From Dendrobium chrysotoxum (Eukaryota > Streptophyta > Magnoliopsida > Asparagales > Orchidaceae): 64,000 nucleotides of DNA. Position 1 is the first letter of the stretch. Every line of letters starts with the position of its first letter. Of the stretch, positions 1 through 9,085 are shown in pieces. The position numbers and the translations under genes were made by a program. The stretch lies in NCBI GenBank assembly GCA_019925795.1, contig CM034310.1, positions 19,798,764 to 19,862,763 of the forward strand, read 5' to 3'. The notes below the pieces were generated by a model, which saw only the letters and a program-made list of their open reading frames with translations, was not told the origin of the DNA and ran no database searches.

Positions 1-513
1 GGATTCTTAGAAATATAGATAGCACTGGTGTTATCACATAGAATTGAAATTATGCCAACAGGTAATCTTAAATCCATAATTTATTGCTTCAACTAAAGGA
101 CTTGGGCCACATAACTTCCTAAGACAATATACTCAGCTTCAGCAGTAGAGAGTGCAACTGAGTTCTATTTTCTACTAGACCAAGAGACTAAAGACTGTCC
201 TATAAATTGACAAGTTTTAGAAGTACTTTTTCTATCCACCCTACTTCCTGCAAAATTAGAATCAGAATATCCAATAATCTCAAAAGAAGTGTTGTGCCTA
301 GGATACCAGATTCCTAAGTTTGGGGTCCCTAAGAGATATCTAAGAATTCTCTTAACAGAAGTCAGGCGAGACTCTTTAGGTTTAGCTTGAAACCTAGCAC
401 AAACATAAACACTAAACATGATATCAGGTCGGCTAGCAATCAGGTAAAGTAGTGATCCTATAATTCCTCTATACTTCTTCTGAGCAACATATTTTCCATT
501 TGAATCATTATCT
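1..513 (-). pseudogene. pol: Element B pol: RNase H and RT C-terminal end
   Basis: The minus strand encodes the block from DSNGK through KKYRGIIGSLLYL, DIMFSVYVCAR and GYSDSNFAGSRVDRKST to WSSRK, then a stop at 165-167 and further RNase H to position 1. This is the copia RT connection and RNase H region. It is cut at 513 by element A and resumes at 12131. Confidence 0.88.
509..513. repeat. Target-site duplication of A, left (TATCT)
   Basis: TATCT immediately before the LTR matches TATCT at 12131-12135. Removing A and one copy restores the RT reading order of element B (SSVQLD followed by DSNGK), which confirms the insertion point. Confidence 0.93.
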
Positions 514-765
514 TGTTGCAAATCTGGTTTTGATGATGACAAACATGTTTCCAGTGTGTTTTGCTTGGCTAATCTGTTTCAGGCACAAAAGACCGCGAGC
601 CACTCAAGCCAACTTAAGATCGGGTCCAAGTGTGTCAAATGTATGATTTTTCTTTTTATTGAGTCAATTGTAATGTAACTGATTCCCTAGCTAAGTAATC
701 TTGCACACACACACTCAGGGAGAGAGATTGAGTGAATTAGAGTTTCTGTTAAAAATTTTGTTCAG

Positions 766-1418
766 ATCATCCTGGACGATCTCCACATCGTCCTGGACGA
801 TCCAGTTAAAACAGAAACCCTAATTAGGGCGACTAAGTTAAGAGGGTCTGATTAAGCTGATCATCCTGGATGATCTCCGGATTGTACGGGATGATATGCC
901 CAAATCAGAAATTCTCTACCGCCAGATCAAGTTAGGCAAGTTCTTATTTTTAGATACTTGGTCCGATCGTCCCGTACGATACGTGTATCATCCCGGATGA
1001 TCCAGTACAATCATGCCTATTTTAATCTAGTAATTAAGGAAAGCAATTTATTTTTGGTTGATACGATCATATCGTCCTGGACGATCATGATCGTTTAGTG
1101 CATTTCAGCTGTACGACCCGAACTGTGTTCAGGATGATTTGGGGCCTTTTTGAACTAATCGTACCGGACGATGACCCTATCGTCCGGGACGATCAAGTCA
1201 TTTTTTGGTCATCCAGCACAGATTTCTCTGGACGACCCGAACTGTCTTCTGGATGATTTCCCTCAATTTGCACTAATCGTCCCGGACGATCGCAGGATCG
1301 TACGGGACGATATGAACAACTTTTTCTACTGATCGTCCAGAAGAGCCTAATCGTCCAGGCTGAAACAGCTGAATTTGAACTGATCGTACAGGATGATCTA
1401 CCGATCGTCCTGGACGAT
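766..1418. repeat. Phased palindrome array in U3 of A (5' LTR)
   Basis: Copies of a 15-bp dyad, ATCGTCCNGGACGAT or close variants, occur mostly as pairs. Start positions 766/787, 860/881, 966/987, 1158/1179, 1276/1297 and 1383/1404 are all exactly 21 bp apart, leaving a 6-bp spacer. The second member often reads GTAC in place of GTCC. Palindromic motifs in Sirevirus LTR cis-regions are known from maize; this core and the strict 21-bp register are read directly here. The equivalent array in the 3' LTR spans about 10683-11357. Confidence 0.9.
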
Positions 1419-1463
1419 CTTGGCCGACCAGTTGAGATTTAGGGCAAATTTTAAGCCCTCCTT

Positions 1464-1474
1464 TAAAAGAACTT
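1464..1474 (+). promoter_or_regulatory. Probable TATA box of element A LTR
   Basis: CCTTTAAAAGA lies about 46 bp after the last palindrome. The aligned site is CCTATAAAAGA in solo LTR F and CTATTTAAGC in families C, H and L, both good plant TATA boxes. A's copy appears slightly degraded. The promoter role is inferred from position and conservation. Confidence 0.55.
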
Positions 1475-1688
1475 TTTCCAATTTTTGGAAAAATCTTTTG
1501 CTGCCTTCCTTCCCTGAGAAACCCTAGAGAGAGAGAGTTGGGAGAGAGAGAGAAGATCTTGTGAGGGGGAGTTAGTGAGGGATTCACTAAGGTTGCTCCG
1601 AGCACGGATCAGAGTCGTCTTCTCCGCTCGTCGTCTTTCATCTAGTCGGTGTTCGTCGTGGGAGGATCGTTCGCAAGAAGATCCGGGG

Positions 1689-1926
1689 TTCTCTTCCCGC
1701 TTCAGGTGGAAGCGAAAGGAGTTCAAAGGTTCTCTGCCTGCTTCAGGAGGAAGCGAAAGGAGTTCGAAGGTTCTCTGCCTGCTTCAGGAGGAAGCGAAAG
1801 GAGGTCGGGTTCTCTGCCTCACCGTGTGGTGAAAAGGAGGTTTTTGTACATGCTTCTTCGCCTTGCTGTGGGAGCAAAAGGAGAGACACTTTTGTTTAGT
1901 GCAATACCTGGAGGGGAGGCTCCGGG
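1689..1926 (+). repeat. 41-bp tandem repeats forming hairpins in R/U5 of A
   Basis: A unit starting TTCTCTGCC recurs at 1689, 1730, 1771 and 1810 (41, 41 and 39 bp apart). Units contain 5-bp stems GCTTC/GAAGC around a five-base loop (1699-1713, 1740-1754, 1781-1795). They are followed by TCACC/GGTGA (1819-1832), TTGCT/AGCAA (1863-1877) and CCTGGAG/CTCCGGG with one G-T pair (1907-1926). Equivalent hairpins with different but still paired stems occur in all the other copia-type LTRs here, suggesting a folded RNA leader. Confidence 0.8.
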
Positions 1927-2193
1927 GAGTGGACGTAGGTTAAGTTGACCGAACCACTATAAAATCTGGTTTGCTTTTCTGATTCAGTTTTGCACTTTAC
2001 TTTTCTGATATTAACTGCTTGGGTGAATATCTGTGATTGATCTTTTTATCGTTGTTTTAATTTGTTTCCGCTGCACGTTATAAAAAGATTTTCATTGTTA
2101 TCGTGAAATTTTTTAAATAACCAATTCACCCCCCCTCTTGTTTAGCCTCGGGACTAGTTCACTAGGGCTTAACATCCCTATCGAACTTTCAAG

Positions 2194-2208
2194 TGGTATC
2201 AGAGCGGG
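2194..2208 (+). other. Primer binding site, initiator Met tRNA type
   Basis: TGGTATCAGAGCGGG starts two bases after the LTR end. TGGTATCAGAGC is complementary to the 3' end of plant initiator methionine tRNA, the usual primer of Ty1/copia elements. Copies B, C, D, E/G and H have decayed versions at the same place. Confidence 0.9.
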
Positions 2209-2246
2209 ATTCAAAATTTAGGTTTAAAAACTTTTGAATTTGATCC

Positions 2247-4056
2247 ATGGCTAACTGTAATAATCGTAATACTGCTGAAGGATATTCTATTACAAGACCA
2301 CCGTTGTTTGATAATATTCCTTTTGAGTTTTGGAAAACACGCATGTCTACTTTTCTACAGTCTATTGATTATCGTATGTGGATGTTAGTTAAGGACGGAT
2401 ACGAACCACCTTTTAGACTGATTAACAATGTGAAAACTGAACTGCCTTTTACTGATTGGACATTTGATGATCGTGATTTAGCATAGTTAAATGCAAAATG
2501 CTTGAACTGTTTCTTTTGTGCTTTAAAATCTGAAGACTATATGCGTGTTTCTACTTGTACAACGGGAAAGAAAATCTGGGATAGATTATGCATAACATAC
2601 GAAGGTACAACTGAAGTCAAACAGTCTAGGTTAAACATCTTGTTACATGATTATGAACTTTTTCACACGAAACCTAGTGAGACTATTTCAGAAATGTACA
2701 CAAGGTTCACTCAGATTGTTACCTCTTTGCATGTTCTAGGTAGAGAACTTACTAACTACGAAAGAGTGAACAAAATTCTAAGATGTTTGCCTACTTCTTA
2801 TGATGCTAAGATTACTGCTATTACTGAATCTAAAGATTTAAACACTTACTCTATTGACAGCTTACTTGGATCACTCATTGCTTACGAGCAAGGGGTGAAC
2901 CAAAGGCAACTTGATGCAGGTGAACGCAAGAAAGAGAAGACAGTGGCACTAAAGGCCAAGGATTCAGATGCTAGCTCTTCCGGGTCTGATAGCGATGATG
3001 TTGCCTTAATCACAAGGCAATTCAAAAGCTTTTTAAGGAAGAAACATAAGAACTATCAGAAGTGGAACAAGGGTAAGTCCAATAAAAATTTTAAGAGTTC
3101 ATCTGAATCTGTTTGTTTTGAATGCAGGAAGCCTGGACACATAAAGGCTGAATGTCCTACACTTAAAGCTCACCCAAGCAAGGAGAAGGGTGAGGAGAAA
3201 CCAAAGTTCAGAAAGGATAAGAAGCGGATTCAGAAGGCGTTCGTGCAGACTCTGCATCCGACTCTTCTGAGACTGAAGCTGAAGAGAAGGAAACAAATTT
3301 GTGTCTTATGGCTGATGATCACCCTGGTCAGTCGGATCAGGAAGAGGTATGTGAGCTTACCTACGATCAATTATTTGAAGTTTCTAAAAGAATTCATACA
3401 TCGTATAGGAAGCTTAAGAAAACTCATGCAAGTTTGAAATTAGATTACTTAACTTTACAAAAAGAGCATGATTCTGTAGTTAAAGATCATTCCACACTTG
3501 ATTCAAATCACATGTCTTTGCTTGATGAATTCGATGAGTTGAATAAAAAATATTCTGATTTAGTTTCTGAGCATGATTCATTGAAAACTACGCATGTGGA
3601 CTTAGAAAGAGCTTTTAAAGAATTAGATACAATGGCATGTGAAGTAGAAAGTAGCAAGAGAACCTTGAAATTTGAAATTGCAAGTTCAAAGAAAGAAAAT
3701 GAGTTTTTGAAAGTAAAGATAGTGCTTTTAAAAAGAACAAAACACCGCCTACTTTTGAACAGTTTTATGCACCGCCACCTTTTGAAAAATCTGTTGCAAG
3801 TTCTTCAAAGCATGTTTCATATACATCTAGGAAGAGGCATTATCATCCACGTAGATTAGTTAACCCTTTTCCTGGTGTTAGATGTTTTTCATGTGGCATG
3901 TTAGGACATATTTCTTACACCTGCACTGTTCACCGTAGTACACATTGGGTGTGGAAACCCAAACTGCCTGTTTCACAGCACAGCACACATGCATTGCATT
4001 CTTCTTTTCATAAGAAGGAACCCAAACCTGTTTGGGTTCTTAAGACTGACGTTTGA
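2247..4056 (+). pseudogene. gag: Gag (capsid-nucleocapsid) of element A, broken
   Basis: Gag packages the element RNA in cytoplasmic particles. The start ATG at 2247 is conserved in copies B, C and G. The capsid-like part (2247-3000) is followed by zinc knuckle CFECRKPGHIKAEC (CX2CX4HX4C, about 3116-3157), an acidic/Lys-rich stretch, a long predicted coiled coil (about 3330-3730) and a second knuckle CFSCGMLGHISYTC (about 3889-3930). It ends at TGA 4054-4056. The frame is broken three times: an in-frame TAG at 2484-2486 where related copies have Gln, a 1-base loss near 3235 visible against copy B, and a second shift near 3735. The two-knuckle plan with a coiled coil between is typical of Sirevirus-like Gag. 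The conserved terminal TGA separates gag from pol. Confidence 0.9.
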
Positions 4057-4067
4057 TACTTTTGTAG

Positions 4068-5705
4068 GTGTGCTCTCACACAAGACCTCGTGAGAGCATG
4101 TGGTACCTGGACAACGGATGTTCTAGACATATGACTGGAGATGCAAATCAGTTCATTTTGCTGGAGGCCAGAGCTGGAGGCAAGGTTACACTTGGACATA
4201 ACACCACCAGGAAGGTGGTAGGCACAGGTATAATTGGTGATTCAAAGAACTTTATGATTGATAATGTTTTGCTTGTAGATGGACTGAAACACAACCTGCT
4301 GAGCATCAGACAACTCTGTGACAAGGGATACAGCATCAAATTCTTGCCCACTGGCTGCATTTTAAGCTTAAATGATGAAGTTGTTTTGCAGGGGCAAAGG
4401 ATCAATAACGTCTACAAGCTGGATGTAAGTAGCATTAAATCTGATAATTCAATTTGCTTAAAAACTGCTGCTGATGAGTCTTGGTTATGGCATAGGAGAT
4501 TGTGTCATGCCAGTATGAAAACCCTTAGGAGAGTCACCCAAAAGGACTTAGTTAGAGGTGTGCCCAAGCTTAAGTTCACTAAGGATCACCTGTGTGATGC
4601 CTGTCAGTTGGGGAAGCAAGTCCAGCCCTCTTTTCACTCTGTTAAGGACATTAGCACCTCTAGACCTTTAGAAGTTCTTCACATGGACCTCTTTGGACCC
4701 ATTAGCACTGCCAGCTTAGGGGGGAGAGTCTATGGTTTTGTGATTGTAGATGATTATTTGAGGTTCACTTGGGTTAAGTTTTTGTCACATAAATCTGAGT
4801 CATTTGATGAGTTTAGATCCTTCTCTACTTGGATTCAGAAGAAGTTAGGATGTGAGATTATTACCATCCATAGTGATCACGGAGGGGAGTTTGAAAATGA
4901 AAGATTTGGAAGTTTTTGTGAGGATCATGGGATTAGTCACAATTTTTCAGCTCCTAGGACCCCTCAGCAGAACGGGGTAGCTGAAAGGAAGAACAGGACC
5001 TTAGTGGAAGCCGCTAGAGCCATGCTTGCCGAGTATTCACTTCCAAAATACTTTTGGGCTGAAGCGGTGAACACTGCCTGTTATGTGCTGAATAGGGTGA
5101 ATGTGAGAGTTAAACTGAACAAGACACCTTATGAAATCATTAAGGGTAGAACTCCAAATCTGTCCCACCTCAATGTCTTTGGCTGTAAAGTTTTCATTCT
5201 GAACAACGGGAAGTCACCCTTAGGAAAATTTGACCCTAAATCTGATGAAGGAGTGTTCTTAGGATATTCAAGTGTGGGGAAATCCTTTAGGGTGTTCAAT
5301 AGGAGGACTTTGGTGGTGGAAGAAACAACCCATGTAGTGTTTGATGAATCTGATCCTAAGGAGTCTAGATCTGAAGTTGAAGATGAAGAGATTATTGAGG
5401 TTACCCAAGGAGTTGGAAATACAAATTTGGAGGAAAGGGTAGAACCTCAAACTGAGTTGCCTAGAGATTGGAGATATTCTTCGAGTCATCCTAAAGAACT
5501 GATCTTAGGAGACTCTTCTGAAGGTGTTAGGACTAGGCATAGACTTAGGAAGGAAGTAAACCATTCTGCCTTTATCTCAATGACTGAACCCACCAACATC
5601 AATCAAGCCCTGTCGGATGAATTTTGGATTTTAGCTATGCAGGAAGAATTGAATCAATTTGTAAGGAATGATATTTGGGAGTTAGTAGAAAGACCTAAAA
5701 ATTAA
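4068..5705 (+). pseudogene. pol: Pol N-terminal part of A: protease and integrase
   Basis: The aspartic protease core reads WYLDNGCSRHMTG at about 4101-4139, with Asn where many copia proteases have Ser. The integrase zinc-binding HHCC region lies at about 4485-4620 (HRRLCH...CDAC). The DDE catalytic core has D in HMDLFGP (about 4680), D in HSDHGGEF (about 4870) and E in NGVAERKNR (about 4970-5000). The C-terminal GKF...FLGYSS block follows at about 5215-5275. The protease cuts the polyprotein and integrase joins cDNA to host DNA. The open frame begins at GTG 4068, just after TAG 4065; comparison with the G copy suggests pol was originally in frame with gag across one TGA, with a 1-base loss here. 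It stops at TAA 5703-5705 in the integrase-RT linker, probably a CAA-to-TAA change. Confidence 0.9.
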
Positions 5706-6761
5706 AGTATTGTGGGAACCAAGTGGGTCTTTAAGAATAAGATGAATGATTCTGGTGTGGTGGTGAGAAATAAGGCAAGATTGGTGGCTAAGGGGTATAA
5801 TCAGATAGAAGGGATTGATTTTGAGGAGACTTTTGCCCCTCTAGCTGGATTGGAAGCCATTAGAGTGCTACTAGCCTTTGCCTGTTATAAGAGATTTAAG
5901 CTGTTTCAAATGGATGTTAAGAGTGCCTTTTTAAATGGGGTAATTAAAGAAGATATTTTTGTAGAACAACCCCCAGGTTTTGAGAGTTCCCAATATCCAA
6001 GTCATGTCTATAAATTAAAAAGGGCCTTATATGGATTAAAACAGGCACCCAGAGCTTGGTATGAGAGGCTTAGCACATTCCTATTAGAAAGAGAGTTTGT
6101 TAAGGGGAGCGTAGACACCACCCTTTTTCTGAGGAGATTAGGGGATGACTTACTCATTGTCCAGATCTATGTTGATGATATAATTTTTGGATCTTCTGAT
6201 AAATATTTATGTGAAGAGTTTTCTAAAATGATGAGTAAGGAGTTTGAGATGAGTATGATGGGAGAATTGTCCTACTTTTTGGGGTTTAGCATAAGGCAAA
6301 CGGATGATGGAACCTTTCTCAATCAATCAAAATACACTAAGGACATTTTGAAGAAATATGAAATGGACAAAGCCAAGCCAATCAATACTCCCATGCCCTC
6401 CTCAGTTCAGTTAGATAAGGATTCAAATGGAAAATCTGTTGATCAGAAGAAGTATAGAGGGATAATAGGTTCACTGCTTTACCTGACTGCTAGCCGACCT
6501 GATATCATGTTTAGTGTCTGTCTTTGTGCTAGGTTTCAGGCTGATCCTAAAGAGTCCCACCTAACTGCTGTTAAGAGAATTCTTAGATATCTTTTAGGAA
6601 CCCCAAACCTAGGAATTTGGTACCCTAGGCACAGCACCTCTTTTGAGATCATTGGATATTCTGATTCTGATTTTGTGGGGTGTAGGGTGGATAGGAAGAG
6701 TACTTCTGGGACTTGTCAATTCATAGGACAGTCGTTAGTCTCCTGGTCCAGTAGAAAATAG
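5706..6761 (+). pseudogene. pol: Pol middle part of A: reverse transcriptase and RNase H start
   Basis: This continues the preceding segment in frame. Copia RT motifs are in order: KWVFKNK, ARLVAKGYNQ, FAPLAGLEAIR (Arg usual where Gly stands in LAGLE), MDVKSAFLNG with the first catalytic Asp, LYGLKQAPRAWY, and YVDDI (about 6168-6182) with the catalytic Asp pair. RNase H begins at about 6640 with YSDSDF. RT copies RNA to DNA; RNase H removes RNA and leaves the polypurine primer. The segment ends at TAG 6759-6761 after WSSRK, where related elements have Gln; C-to-T deamination is the simplest cause. Confidence 0.9.
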
Positions 6762-7118
6762 AACTCAGTTGCACTTTCCACTGCTGAAGCTGAGTATATT
6801 GCCTTAGGAAGTTGTGTGGCCCAAGTTCTTTGGTTGAAGCAACAAGTCTTGGATTTAGGAGTACCTGTTGGCACAATTTCTGTTCTGTGTGAAAATACTA
6901 GTGCCATCTGTATCTCTAAGAATCCAATCCAATATTCTAGGACCAAACATATTGATATTAGGCATCACTTCATTAGGGACCATGTTACAAAAGGGGACAT
7001 TAAGCTACATCACGTAGCAACTGAAAATCAGCTGGCTGACATATTCACTAAACCACTGGCCTTTGACTCATTCAGCATCTTGAGAACCAGATTAGGAGTG
7101 ATTGATATAAATGCTTGA
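6762..7118 (+). pseudogene. pol: Pol C-terminal part of A: rest of RNase H
   Basis: In frame with the RT segment after the TAG stop. It holds the RNase H motif STAEAEYIALG (about 6779-6811), the ENTSAICISKNP block and the C-terminal RTKHIDIRHHFIRDHV block usual in copia elements. It ends at TGA 7116-7118, which looks like the natural end of pol because copies without the aORF also diverge here. Confidence 0.88.
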
Positions 7119-7145
7119 TTCTGATGACTGCTGATTTATGATTGT

Positions 7146-7290
7146 TCTGATTGGTATTCTGATTTCTGTTAGTTAGTTTTCGTATTCTGTTTTCTGATTT
7201 CTGTTAGTTAGTTTTGGTATTCTGATTTCTGATTTCTGTTAGTTAGTTTTGGTATTCTGATTTCTGATTTCTGTTAGTTAGTTTTGGTTT
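7146..7290 (+). repeat. 35-bp tandem repeat after pol
   Basis: The string CTGTTAGTTAGTTTT starts at 7166, 7201, 7236 and 7271, exactly 35 bp apart. It is T-rich and non-coding and lies just after the pol stop. No counterpart is obvious in H or L. Confidence 0.85.
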
Positions 7291-7888
7291 GATTATTTGC
7301 TTTCAGTTGATTTTATTTCTTCTACTGATTTCTGTGTTAGCCTTACTATTAGTTTGATTTGAGTATTTACCTTGCTGTGATTTTCTACCTGTTTTTATTT
7401 ACTGGTTCATATCTTGCACTTACTGTTTTATGCTTTTCAAGATCTGATCACCGCTCACTACTTCTGATGATCTGAATTTTTGACTGGGAGTTTTTACCTT
7501 GTTTTGGTTTGGAAGCTGGTAAGCAGTGATTGACTTCGCTGAATCTGTTAAAGGGAAGAAACATTGATAATTGTTTCTCTTCCTCTAACTCCTTTACTGG
7601 TGTGTAGTTTCTTTTGAATAAAAATCCACTTCAAAATTAAAATGTTAGTTTTTGAAATAGAGATTATTTTATCTTCCTACAGTAATCTGCCTCATATCAA
7701 TAGTGGTTTTCAAAGTCTTGAGTCATTAGGTTGATTTTCTAAACCAAGTGATTGCATTTATCATATGTTGTATGGCTTTTGTTTTGTGAATCGTTCTTCC
7801 TTACTGCGGAGAGTCATCTCCTATGTCTGGAAGATAATCTCACAGCTGAGACTCTTTAATGATTATGAAAAGGAGAAAGCTTATAAAA
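7291..7888 (+). other. 3' non-coding spacer of element A
   Basis: About 600 bp without a gene. The distal part (7560-7860) is recognisable, reversed, in element H (about 34440-34860) and L (after 63650), so it is a conserved Sirevirus-family spacer. A TATA-like CTTATAAAAG lies at 7880-7889 just before the dyad cluster. Confidence 0.6.
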
Positions 7889-8042
7889 GATGCGCAGTGC
7901 GCCAGATAATTTGAAAAAGAGGCATAAAATGAGCCCAAAACTGAAAAGATGCAAAATTGCCAAATTGGATACACAAAGTGTATCAAAAATCAAAAAATGC
8001 GCAAAGCGCCAACCAATTTGAAAAAGAGGCACAAAATGAGCC
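7889..8042. repeat. Cluster of six short dyads spaced about 29 bp
   Basis: Short inverted repeats with A-rich centres start at 7889, 7919, 7948, 7968, 7997 and 8026. They include GATACACAAAGTGTATC (7-bp arms), ATGCGCAAAGCGCC, GATGCGCAGTGCGCC and two GAGGCANAAAATGAGCC copies. Spacing is 29-30 bp except one 20-bp step. The cluster recurs in H (about 34270-34400) and L (about 63500-63640), including the perfect GATACAC/GTGTATC dyad in L. Function unknown. Confidence 0.75.
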
Positions 8043-8540
8043 CAAAACAAGCTTTCTTCCCTTTCAGATTATTAAATGTCTTAGAAAAATCTGTGCGCCA
8101 CTTAATATTTTCAAAAGCTTGAGTCTTGAAAATCCTGATTTCTGATTTTTTACTTTGTAACACTATTATATCAGATATTTTTCTGGAACGAGGCTTGAAA
8201 GGATTTCTTTTCAAATCTAATGTCTTTTATTCTGAATCAGATTTTTATTTTGAAAGAGGTTTGCATCGATAAGGTGCCCGGGGTCGGCGCTACGAACGTT
8301 GATGATTTTCCAACCTTTTCTGGATTTCAGTGCTGTCAATCGTCCTGTCATTGGTTTTCGAATCTAAAGTCAAGGAAAAAATTCTGATTTTCTCGAGCAG
8401 CTTAATCAAAAAAAAAAAATTGCTTCTATGTGTTTTTGCGGTCAGTTTTATTCGTCTTTTTGTTATTTTGATTTCATGGTTGTGTTTTTGGGATCCTGAT
8501 CGATCATCTTCATCCTTCATCCTTTTCTGCTTTTCTTCAC
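8043..8540 (+). other. 3' non-coding spacer upstream of the aORF cassette
   Basis: About 500 bp with no supported gene. It has an A-run at about 8409 and a short GC-rich patch at about 8275-8300. The first half matches H and L; from about 8330 onward those elements have no equivalent, which marks the left edge of the aORF cassette. Confidence 0.5.
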
Positions 8541-8992
8541 ATCGTCCTAGACGATACACCGATCGTCCTGGACGATCCTCTTCATCCTGGATGATCCAAA
8601 AATTGTCTTGGATGATTCATTCAAAATCATACCCACTGCTCCTGCTGCTGAAACTATCCCAATTATTGGTGATCATCCTGGACGATCCATACATCGGCCT
8701 GGACGATATGATCCATATCTTCCTGATCTGATCAAACGGCTGATATTGCACCAATTATTTGACATCGTCCCGGACGATCCTCTTATCGTCCTGGACGATC
8801 CACCTAATCGTCCGGGATGATACCTTTTCATCAACAGTCGTCCAGCTGACTCCTCGGGACGATCGCCTGTGTCTAATCGTCCCGGACGATCTCTGATCGT
8901 CCTGGACGATCGGACTGCCTTTTTAACCAATCGTCCAGGACGTCATAAATATCCAGATCGTCCCGGACGATGTCGCGATCGTACGGGACGAT
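8541..8992. repeat. Internal palindrome array upstream of the aORF
   Basis: About 14 copies of the same 15-bp palindrome as in the LTR sit in 450 bp. Starts include 8541/8562, 8581/8602, 8672/8693, 8764/8785/8807, 8876/8896 and 8957/8978, mostly 21 bp apart. Finding U3-type palindromes inside the element, directly before an extra gene, suggests a second cis-regulatory region. Element G has a decayed equivalent at 29944-30296. Confidence 0.9.
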
Positions 8993-9002
8993 CAGTCCAT
9001 GT

Positions 9003-9014
9003 TCTTTATAAACA
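9003..9014 (+). promoter_or_regulatory. Conserved TATA box before the aORF
   Basis: TTCTTTATAAAC starts 10 bp after the last internal palindrome and lies 70-80 bp before the aORF ATG. Element G, which is far more decayed elsewhere, keeps CTTTATAAACAG at the same place. Palindromes, TATA and ORF in that order look like an internal promoter. This is inferred; no transcript evidence is available. Confidence 0.6.
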
Positions 9015-9085
9015 GCAATTTTCTTGAGATTTTTTCACACCGATTTTCTCCACTCCACTTCTCCTCCTTACCCTCTCAATTCCTC

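Larger units (their letters stand above)
514..2191 (+). repeat. 5' LTR of element A
   Basis: The 1,678-bp LTR matches 10430-12130. U3 carries about a dozen copies of a 15-bp palindrome (consensus ATCGTCCNGGACGAT) at 766-1418 and a conserved CA-rich motif at 699-714. A TATA-like CCTTTAAAAG at about 1465-1474 corresponds to CCTATAAAAG in solo LTR F, so transcription probably starts near 1495. The following R/U5 part contains a run of small hairpins at 1699-1926. A second TATA-like ACTATAAAATC lies at about 1956 and is conserved in other families; its role is unclear. The LTR is 23 bp shorter than its partner: 21 bp is one palindrome unit and 2 bp is a GA-repeat step. Confidence 0.95.

Noticed and set aside
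766..1418. Regularly spaced palindromic repeats resembling a CRISPR array
   Set aside because: The spacers are 6 bp, the setting is a plant LTR, and there are no cas genes; this is a retrotransposon cis-array.
1273..1948. Open frames in the A LTRs (also 11588-11887)
   Set aside because: Produced by the tandem repeats and palindromes; no coding signature, and they lie in R/U5 and U3.
2194..2208. Possible tRNA gene remnant
   Set aside because: Only the primer-complementary segment is present; no cloverleaf.
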